A stretch of DNA of 64,000 nt. Source: Flavobacteriaceae bacterium (GTDB lineage: Bacteria > Bacteroidota > Bacteroidia > Flavobacteriales > Flavobacteriaceae). The number at the start of each line of letters is the position of its first letter. Position 1 is the stretch's first letter. Below the pieces are notes generated by a model. The model was not told the DNA's origin. It made no database searches and worked only from the letters and a program-made list of their open reading frames with translations. The position numbers were made by a program, and so were the translations under genes. Shown piece after piece: positions 9,399-16,082 of the stretch. Where the stretch lies: assembly GCA_030683815.1 (NCBI GenBank), contig JAUXPJ010000019.1:62001-126000 (forward strand), given 5' to 3'.

Positions 9399-10181
9399 TT
9401 AACTAAATTTTCCTGTTAAATACTCATCAGTTCTTTTATCTTTTGGATTGATAAACATTTCTTTAGTTTTTCCGTATTCTACCAATTCTCCCAAGTACAT
9501 AAACATAGAATAATCAGAAATACGCGCTGCCTGAGACATATTGTGTGTTACTAAAATTATGGAATATTGTTCTTTAAGTTCTATTAACAATTCTTCAATT
9601 TTTTTGGTTGAGATTGGATCGAGCGATGAAGTTGGTTCATCCAATAAGATTACTTCGGGCTGAAAAGCCAGTGCCCGAGCGATACATAACCGTTGTTGCT
9701 GACCTCCTGATAAAAAAGTCCCCTTTTGATTTAAAGAATCTTTTACTTCTTTCCAAAGCGCCACATCTTGTAATGATTTTTCAATAATTTCTTCTTTTTC
9801 AGATTTTTTTAATGAAATGCCATTTAATTTATAACCCGCAATTACATTATCTGCAATACTCATATTTGGAAAAGGATTAGGACGTTGAAATACCATTCCA
9901 ATTTTTCTTCGTAACATCATTGTTGACATTTTGGCAGCATCTGCTCCATTTAACAAAATTTGACCTTCTGTTACAATATTTGGATACAAATCATGCATTC
10001 TATTAATGGCTCTTAATAAAGTGCTTTTGCCACAACCTGATGGCCCCATGATAGCCGTAATTCTATTTCTTTTGATGGCTGCACTTACATTGGTTACTGC
10101 GTAATTTCCTTTGTTATAGGCAACAGAAACATTCTTAATTTCGAGCACGGCATCTTTTATTTCTACATTAATTTCGTCCAT
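9399..10181 (-). CDS. pstB: Phosphate ABC transporter ATP-binding protein PstB
   Basis: The ATPase of the high-affinity phosphate importer. 260 residues with Walker A GPSGCGKST, Q-loop FQRPNPFP (typical of PstB), signature LSGGQQQRL, Walker B VILLDEPTSSLDP and the H-loop VTHNMSQAARISD. It works as a dimer below PstC and PstA. It lies 3 bases after pstA, consistent with translational coupling. The start ATG at 10181 gives the family's usual short lead before the first strand. Confidence 0.97.
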   Translation of the reverse strand: MDEINVEIKDAVLEIKNVSVAYNKGNYAVTNVSAAIKRNRITAIMGPSGCGKSTLLRAINRMHDLYPNIVTEGQILLNGADAAKMSTMMLRRKIGMVFQRPNPFPNMSIADNVIAGYKLNGISLKKSEKEEIIEKSLQDVALWKEVKDSLNQKGTFLSGGQQQRLCIARALAFQPEVILLDEPTSSLDPISTKKIEELLIELKEQYSIILVTHNMSQAARISDYSMFMYLGELVEYGKTKEMFINPKDKRTDEYLTGKFS

Positions 10182-10184
10182 TAT

Positions 10185-11087
10185 TTATAAATTTCTTTTT
10201 GATATGATCATTTTTGAAATCAGATTAATTCCCAATACTAACATCATCAGCAATAAAGAAGAAGCCCAGATTAGATCAACCATATTTGGATCATTATAGA
10301 ACTCCCAAATCAATAATGGAATAGCGCTTGTTGGTTTTTCTATATTTAAATTCACTGCCATACTCCCGAGTGCCGTAAGCATTAAAGGAGCTGTTTCACC
10401 TATTACTCTAGAAGTAGCCAACAAAATTCCTGTGATTAAACCACTTAATCCGGAAGGAATTAAAATTCTGAAGATAATTTTATGATACGGAACACCTAAG
10501 GCAAAACCCGCCTCTTTAATGGATACAGGAATCATTTTAAAGGTTTCTTCGGTTGATCGGATAATGAGTGGCAACATCATAATAAACAAGGCAAAACTTC
10601 CTGCCAAAGCAGAAAATCCATTGGTTATAAACTTCACTACCCAAAAATACGAAATTAACCCCAGTACGATGGATGGAACTCCTTGCAAAATATCGGTGAT
10701 ATCCTTTACAATTTTTGCATATCGCTTAGTACCATTTTCATACAGATAAATCCCGATTAAAACTCCAATCGGAATGGCCATTAAACTGGCTAAAAAAACC
10801 ATTAAAATAGTACCTGTGATTCCGTTTAATATACCTCCGGGGATGGTATTTCCGGCTTCATTTGCCAGCATAGCCTGGTAGGTATTGGGTGTTGTTTCAG
10901 TAAAAAAGGAGAGGTTGATTTGTTTGTATCCTTTGCTGATTAATTTTGAAATGATGAGCACTATTGGTGAAATCGTTATCAATGAAAATAAAATGATCAG
11001 ACCGGTGAAGATTTTATCTTTTATAAATCTGGCATCCCATTTTTGATGATTGGATGTTTCCTTTATTTCTGTAATTGATGACACCAT
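10185..11087 (-). CDS. pstA: Phosphate ABC transporter permease PstA
   Basis: One of the two inner-membrane channel subunits of the phosphate importer. 300 residues, six predicted membrane segments, with the EAA-loop consensus EAGFALGVPYHKIIFRILIP between helices 3 and 4 that contacts PstB. The motif IMMLPLIIRSTEETFKMIP is typical of PstA. It is separated by 3 bases from pstC and 3 bases from pstB, so the genes form one operon. Confidence 0.95.
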   Translation of the reverse strand: MVSSITEIKETSNHQKWDARFIKDKIFTGLIILFSLITISPIVLIISKLISKGYKQINLSFFTETTPNTYQAMLANEAGNTIPGGILNGITGTILMVFLASLMAIPIGVLIGIYLYENGTKRYAKIVKDITDILQGVPSIVLGLISYFWVVKFITNGFSALAGSFALFIMMLPLIIRSTEETFKMIPVSIKEAGFALGVPYHKIIFRILIPSGLSGLITGILLATSRVIGETAPLMLTALGSMAVNLNIEKPTSAIPLLIWEFYNDPNMVDLIWASSLLLMMLVLGINLISKMIISKRNL

Positions 11088-11090
11088 TTT

Positions 11091-11942
11091 TTAAATCTTT
11101 TTAATTAACATCTTTCCCAAACCATTGATAAGGCCTGTAATTACAAAAAGCAATAAAGCAATGGCAACCAAAGAACTCAATTTTAAACCATCGGCTTCAC
11201 CAAATTGATTGGCTATCAAACTTGCCATGGTATTCCCAGTATCAAATAAACTTTTGGGGATGATATTGGAATTTCCAATGAGCATGGTTACTGCCATTGT
11301 TTCGCCTAAAGCCCTGCCAAAAGCAAGGATATAACTGGTAAAGATACCGGAACGCGCATTGGGAAGTATCACGTTAAATACTACATCTTTACGCGTTGCA
11401 CCCAAGGAATAGGCAGCTTCTTTCAAATCATTCTGAACCATTTTTATCATTTCTACAGAAATGGAAGTTGCGTAGGGAATTACCATGATTGCCAAAATCA
11501 ATCCGGCAGTAAAAACACCATAACCCTGATCGTTAAATCCCATTTCTACAATCCATGGACGCAGCACATAAAATCCCCATAAACCGTAAACAATAGAAGG
11601 AATTCCGGCTAACATATCTACCATAGTTCCTATAAATGAGGCAATTTTTTTACCCCGATATATTTCACCGATGAAAAGGGAAGTGGAAAATGCCAATGGT
11701 AAACAAATGATGATGGCAATAACAGAAGTGACAACGGTACCCACAATAAATGGCAAAGCACCATAACTTTCTTTTCCTTCCGTAGGATTCCAATCTGTTG
11801 AGGTTATAAATTTTAATCCGAATTTGTTAAAAGCAGGTATGGTACCTTCCATTAAAGAAAGTACCATACCCGATGCTATTAAAATTATGCTTAATGAAGC
11901 AAGGAATAAGATTGTTTTAGTTATTTTTTCTCCATTCAACAT
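11091..11942 (-). CDS. pstC: Phosphate ABC transporter permease PstC
   Basis: Partner channel subunit of PstA. 283 residues with six membrane segments; the EAA-loop consensus reads EAAYSLGATRKDVVFNVILP, and LAGIPSIVYGLWGFYVL is a signature stretch for PstC. It starts at the ATG at 11942, 21 bases after pstS. The order pstS-C-A-B-phoU is the classical one. Confidence 0.95.
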   Translation of the reverse strand: MLNGEKITKTILFLASLSIILIASGMVLSLMEGTIPAFNKFGLKFITSTDWNPTEGKESYGALPFIVGTVVTSVIAIIICLPLAFSTSLFIGEIYRGKKIASFIGTMVDMLAGIPSIVYGLWGFYVLRPWIVEMGFNDQGYGVFTAGLILAIMVIPYATSISVEMIKMVQNDLKEAAYSLGATRKDVVFNVILPNARSGIFTSYILAFGRALGETMAVTMLIGNSNIIPKSLFDTGNTMASLIANQFGEADGLKLSSLVAIALLLFVITGLINGLGKMLIKKI

Positions 11943-11963
11943 CTATAACAAATGTATTTGCTG

Positions 11964-13037
11964 CTATTTTTTTATCAATGGTTCTCCATTGTAAACAACT
12001 GTTTTTAAGATTTCTTTAGCAGTTTCAACTGCTTTTTCAGGAAGTGCGGCATAATTTACCTGTTGCGCCATTGTTTGTGCCTCTTTTTCAATTATCCAAG
12101 ATAAAAACTTCACTGTTTCTTCGGCTTGTGCTTTAGAGCGACCACCATAATTTTGATCTTTGTATAAAATTAACCAGGTAAAACCACTGATAGGATAGGC
12201 ATTTGGATCAGATGAATTGGTTAACATAACTTTTGTATCTGATGGAATTTCTCCTTGAGCAGATGCGCTAATTGATTCAAGACTAGGCGCAATATATTTT
12301 CCTGCACTATTTTCTATTTGTGCAAAAGCTATTTTTTGAGCAAATGCAAATTCAGATCCAATATAACCGATAGCTCCTACAGTTTGCTGAATAGTTCCGG
12401 CAACTCCGGGATTTCCCTTTGCTCCCATTCCAACCGGCCATTGCAATGACTTTCCTCTTCCAACACTTTGCTCCCAATTGGCATTTATTTTACTCATATA
12501 ATCACTGAAAATGTAGGTAGTACCACTTCCGTCAGAACGGTGAACCACAGAGATATTCATATCCGGAAGTTTCAAACCAGGATTGGTTGCTTTTAATTGG
12601 GCATCGTTCCATTTAGTTATTTTCCCCATAAAAATATCGATCAAATTTTGATTGGAAAGTTTTAGGCCTTCAACTCCGGTTAAGTTATAAGCAATTACTA
12701 CGGCTCCAATACAGGTTGGAATATGAACTATTGGAGCTGTAAGTTCTGCTTCTTCTTTTTGATTTAAAAAGGCATCGGTTGCTCCAAAATCAACTACTTT
12801 ATCTTTTAAACTCCTGATTCCGCCACCGGATCCGATTCCACCGTAAGTTAATAAAATTTCAGTATTTTTTGTGTAAGTTTCGAAAGCCATATTGTAAAAT
12901 GGCAATGGAAATGTGGCACCTGCAGCGGTTAAACTAACCGGTTTTGTGTTTTCATTTTCTGATTTATTATCAGATTTACTGTTTTTACATGCTGATAAAA
13001 ACATGACTATTACTAATAAAATGGCAATTCTTTTCAT
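11964..13037 (-). CDS. pstS: Phosphate-binding lipoprotein PstS
   Basis: Periplasmic phosphate receptor of the Pst importer. The signal peptide ends in a lipobox (MFLSACKNSKSDNK), so it is membrane-anchored, unlike soluble E. coli PstS. The phosphate-binding loops are recognisable: AAGATFPLPFYN, GGIGSGGGIRSL and HRSDGSGTTYIFSDY. 357 residues. It is the first gene of pstSCAB-phoU and follows a putative Pho box, so it is probably induced by phosphate starvation. Confidence 0.95.
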   Translation of the reverse strand: MKRIAILLVIVMFLSACKNSKSDNKSENENTKPVSLTAAGATFPLPFYNMAFETYTKNTEILLTYGGIGSGGGIRSLKDKVVDFGATDAFLNQKEEAELTAPIVHIPTCIGAVVIAYNLTGVEGLKLSNQNLIDIFMGKITKWNDAQLKATNPGLKLPDMNISVVHRSDGSGTTYIFSDYMSKINANWEQSVGRGKSLQWPVGMGAKGNPGVAGTIQQTVGAIGYIGSEFAFAQKIAFAQIENSAGKYIAPSLESISASAQGEIPSDTKVMLTNSSDPNAYPISGFTWLILYKDQNYGGRSKAQAEETVKFLSWIIEKEAQTMAQQVNYAALPEKAVETAKEILKTVVYNGEPLIKK

Positions 13038-13089
13038 TTTTTTAAGTTTTATTTTTTGTTTATCTTTTTATCTGCTCCAAAAGTATTAC

Positions 13090-13122
13090 TCCAATGTTAC
13101 CTGAATATTAATTGAATGTTAA
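13090..13122 (-). promoter_or_regulatory. Putative Pho box: three 11-bp direct repeats
   Basis: On the minus strand, 53 bases before the pstS start, three consecutive 11-bp units are visible: TTAACATTCAA (13122-13112), TTAATATTCAG (13111-13101) and GTAACATTGGA (13100-13090). Eleven-base spacing of TnACATT-like half-sites is how PhoB-family regulators bind in other bacteria. No PhoB/PhoR gene is in the window; the assignment rests on position, spacing and the gene downstream. Confidence 0.6.
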
Positions 13123-13133
13123 GTTAATATTAT

Positions 13134-13468
13134 CATTTTTAATATCATATAAATGATTGATTTTTAGTGATTATTACTTATTCTTATCTTATTCATTTAC
13201 CGGAATATTAAAAAGTTGGAATGTGAAAAAGTAAAATATTCTGGAATGGGAGTTTTTTTGTTTCTTAGTGCTGTTGTTAACTAAAATTCTAATTATTTTA
13301 TGAATAATTTTTTGAAGCCATACTAAGGTGTTGCGAGTTGCCAAAGTTATTGATTAAAGATATAAATAATTTCTGCAATTTACTTATAAAACGTTGGGTA
13401 AAACTAATTATGAATAAATACCATTTTAAACACTAAAAGAATATTAACAAGACAAAGAGCTGATTCTA
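13134..13468. other. Intergenic region upstream of the pst genes
   Basis: About 335 AT-rich bases without a convincing gene, RNA or repeat on either strand. It lies between the pst promoter and the end of the DUF1003 remnant. Confidence 0.4.
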
Positions 13469-13843
13469 CTATTCTTTCTTTTCCAATTTATCTAAAGTAT
13501 CTGACATCATCTTGTTTTGATTTTCAAGATGCATAAGTATCGTTTCAATTTCAATTTCTGCCTTTTTATTAATTTCAAAATCTGCATCGGCTTGTATTTC
13601 AGCTCGTACGCTTTGTAAATTCTGTCCAATCATAATAAGTGGCATCAGAAAAATTTGAATCATGTTAGATATAAATAGCCATAAAACGAATGCAGGGAAC
13701 GGATCGAATCGGAACTCTTTTGGTGAAATTGAATTCCACATTAGCCAAAGAACTGTCCAAATGAAAATTATGAAAAAGAATCCCATTGTCCCAACGTGTC
13801 GGGTAATCCATAATGCTAAACTATCAAGGTGTGATAATTTTTC
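13469..13843 (-). pseudogene. DUF1003 family membrane protein lacking its start
   Basis: The open frame runs from just after a stop at 13844-13846 to 13469. It reads EKLSHLDSLALWITRHVGTM, then two membrane segments (FFFIIFIWTVLWLMW and AFVLWLFISNMIQIFLMPLIM), and a C-terminal coiled coil including ADADFEINKKAEIEIE. That is the DUF1003 pattern (IT..VGSM.FF, then Q..R...D...N.KAE.EI). The first ATG (13786) lies inside the conserved domain and would discard LDSLALWITRHVG, so the native start is missing. Upstream sequence switches abruptly to an IS3-family orfA fragment in another frame. A shortened 105-residue protein from the ATG at 13786 is possible. Confidence 0.7.
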
Positions 13844-14003
13844 TTAACCACTGAACCACCGTTGAACGTGCTTGAATACCATATTGTTTTCTGGCTTGGG
13901 TAATTGACAATCGACCCCTTTCAATTTCACTAACGATTTGAAGTTTTAAAGACATACTGTAATCCCGCTGACTACGCTTAACATAATTTGTGTTTCCTTC
14001 CAT
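13824..14003 (-). pseudogene. IS3-family (IS150-like) transposase OrfA, 3'-truncated
   Basis: 59 codons starting at the ATG at 14003. The frame begins MEGNTNYVKRSQRDY and ends in RSTVVQWLRKIITP. It matches the helix-turn-helix OrfA of Bacteroidota IS3-family elements, with IVSEIERGRLSITQARKQYGI as the HTH. Full OrfA proteins run on for about 60 more residues. Here homology stops after WLRK, where the frame enters the DUF1003 gene and ends by chance. Nothing of OrfB, the catalytic transposase, remains, so the element is dead. Confidence 0.8.
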
Positions 14004-14042
14004 AATGTTGTTTTTTATGTATCGCTATTTCAGGACGGGACA
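13836..14042 (-). mobile_element. Remnant of an IS3-family insertion sequence (left end only)
   Basis: The left end probably starts with TGTCCCGTCCTG at 14042 on the minus strand. IS3 elements begin TG, and this is the point where the neighbouring gene fragment loses similarity. It runs through the orfA fragment to about 13836, where the DUF1003 gene begins. The right end and any target duplication were lost with the deletion. Confidence 0.65.
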
Positions 14043-14411
14043 TATTATAATAGACTACATCTTTTATGGCAGCTATAAAATCGATATATAATGTGGCTCC
14101 ACTAACTAATCCTCGAAGTATCAATTTTCCTTTATTGGAATTCCAAGAGTGAGAAATAGCAGGATGACTACCTTGAAGTTGTAAAATATCTGTATTTTTA
14201 TTATATCCTGATAAAATTTGAATATAAATGGCTGTTGTATAGGTATCATCAACATCAAAAACAGCAACATCATCAACAATATTTTGATATGTTTGAGAAT
14301 AATATAAATTGTTTCCGTCAGCAGCTATTTCTGGAGGAGCGTTTAATGCTTAAGAAAAGGAAAAATTGCCAAACGTTATAAATAATGATTAAATGATGCG
14401 TTTTTATTCAT
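14043..14411 (-). pseudogene. N-terminal fragment of a T9SS type B sorting-domain surface protein
   Basis: Open reading from 14349 gives ALNAPPEIAADGNNLYYSQT, then IVDDVAVFDVDDT, AIYIQILSGYNKNTDIL, HPAISHSWNSNKGKL and ATLYIDFIAAIKDVVYYN. This is the characteristic first module of large flavobacterial gliding/adhesion-type proteins that end in a T9SS type B sorting domain. Upstream, a signal-peptide-like stretch from the ATG at 14411 is broken by stops and a frameshift before ALNAPP. Downstream it stops at the IS end at about 14042. The rest, normally thousands of bases, is gone. Confidence 0.7.
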
Positions 14412-14586
14412 AACGTAAAAAAATAGTAAAGAATTTTAGGTTGAAATACGAAGCTTCCTAAAATTCACATATTTTAATTTACCTATACAAAAACTATACT
14501 AAGCTATTTAACAATGATTTTATTTGTTGTGATTTCTACTAAAACAATATCTTTATTGAAAATCAACAAAACTTAATTGATATTTT

Positions 14587-15945
14587 ATGGATTCTAAAAT
14601 TATAAAACCCATTTTAGCAGTAACCCTGGGAGGTTTGCTGTTTGGTTATGATACCGGTGTTATCAATGGCGCCTTGGTATTTTTTAAAGATGCTTTAATA
14701 CTTACTGAGACCGAAGTAGGTTGGGCTGTAGGTTCTGCGCTACTTGGATGTTTAGCCGGAGCTGCAGTTGCAGGTTTTCTTTCTAGAGAATTTGGCAGAA
14801 AAAAATCGCTCATCATTTCAGCATTGTTATTTATCATTTCTGCAATGGGTAGTGCATACTCTTGGGATTTAACTTCTTTAGCTATTTTCAGAATTATTGG
14901 TGGTTTAGGTATCGGTATAGCATCGATGCTTTCTCCGATGTATATTTCAGAAATTTCACCTAAAAATAAACGAGGAGCCATGGTTTCAATGAATCAGATG
15001 GCTATTGTTTCCGGTTTTCTGATTGTATTTTTGGTAAATTATTTTGTCGGACAGGGAAAAAGTTTTGAATGGAACGTTGAAATTGGATGGAGAATGATGT
15101 TTGCCATGGAAGTAATTCCGGCTGGTTTGTTCTTCATTTTATTATTCTGGATACCAGAATCGCCGCGTTGGCACGTATTGAAAGGAAACCTTCCTGCGGC
15201 TAAAAAATCATTGGTATCACTACGCGATACTGATGAAATAGCAGAAGCCGAGGTTCAATCTATATCAGAATCTATTAAGAATGAAACCAAAAGCAGTATA
15301 TCCGCTTTAAAAGGCTTGGGATTTGCCGTTTTTATCGGAATTATGCTGTCCATATTCCAGCAGTTAACGGGTATCAACGCCATTCTATATTACGGTTCTA
15401 AAATATTTGCTTCCTTAGGGAATGCCGCAGAAGATGCCTTATTCCAAAATATTATGTTGGCAGCCATCAACTTTATTTTCACCTTTATCGCCATTAAATA
15501 CGTAGATAGCTGGGGACGAAAACCATTACTTACAGTTGGTGCTTTAGTAATGGCTTTAAGTCTAACGCTACTTACCTACTCTATTTATACCGAAACTTTC
15601 GGAATATTATCGGTAGTGGCATTACTTTCCTTTGTTGCCGCTTTTGCCATGTCATGGGGTCCGGTTGTATGGGTGTTATTATCAGAGATTTTCCCGGACA
15701 ATGCGCGTGATGTAGCGATGTCAATTGCCGTAGCATCTCAATGGCTTTTCAATTATTTTGTTTCACAATCATTCCCCATGTTAATGGAAGAAGACAGTTG
15801 GTTTTATCAGGTAAGTAACGGAACATTCCCCTATTGGATTTATGCGATAAGTTGCGTTATAATGATGGTATTTGTAATTAAATTTATTCCCGAAACTAAA
15901 GGAAAAGACTTGCAGGATATAAGAGCTATGTGGGCTGAAAAATAG
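14587..15945 (+). CDS. MFS sugar porter (sugar:H+ symporter family)
   Basis: Inner-membrane monosaccharide transporter with twelve membrane segments, 452 residues. Sugar-porter signatures are intact: the opening GGLLFGYDTGVINGAL, REFGRKKSL, WRMMFAMEVIPA with PESPRWHV, the central QQLTGINAILYYG, WGRKPLL, and the terminal PETKGKDL. It is similar in layout to XylE/GLUT-like porters, so glucose or another hexose or pentose is likely. It is followed by its own terminator, so it is a separate unit at the head of the glucan locus. Confidence 0.92.
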   Translation: MDSKIIKPILAVTLGGLLFGYDTGVINGALVFFKDALILTETEVGWAVGSALLGCLAGAAVAGFLSREFGRKKSLIISALLFIISAMGSAYSWDLTSLAIFRIIGGLGIGIASMLSPMYISEISPKNKRGAMVSMNQMAIVSGFLIVFLVNYFVGQGKSFEWNVEIGWRMMFAMEVIPAGLFFILLFWIPESPRWHVLKGNLPAAKKSLVSLRDTDEIAEAEVQSISESIKNETKSSISALKGLGFAVFIGIMLSIFQQLTGINAILYYGSKIFASLGNAAEDALFQNIMLAAINFIFTFIAIKYVDSWGRKPLLTVGALVMALSLTLLTYSIYTETFGILSVVALLSFVAAFAMSWGPVVWVLLSEIFPDNARDVAMSIAVASQWLFNYFVSQSFPMLMEEDSWFYQVSNGTFPYWIYAISCVIMMVFVIKFIPETKGKDLQDIRAMWAEK

Positions 15946-15972
15946 ACAGCATTTTACACTTCTTATAAACTT

Positions 15973-16007
15973 AACCGTAATACTCATGTATTGCGGTTTT
16001 GTTTTTT
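15973..16007 (+). terminator. Intrinsic terminator after the MFS porter gene
   Basis: Stem 15973-15983/15988-15998 (10 of 11 paired) with a four-base loop, followed by ttttgtttttt. Confidence 0.8.
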
Positions 16008-16082
16008 GATTATTACAGAATTAATCAAAATGGTTTTTTATATTTGTTTAAAAGGAATCAAATCCTTTTTAGAGCATAATTT

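Noticed and set aside
13090-13122. The 11-bp repeats as a CRISPR or microsatellite
   Set aside because: Only three imperfect units in direct contact without spacers, at the correct distance from pstS for an operator.
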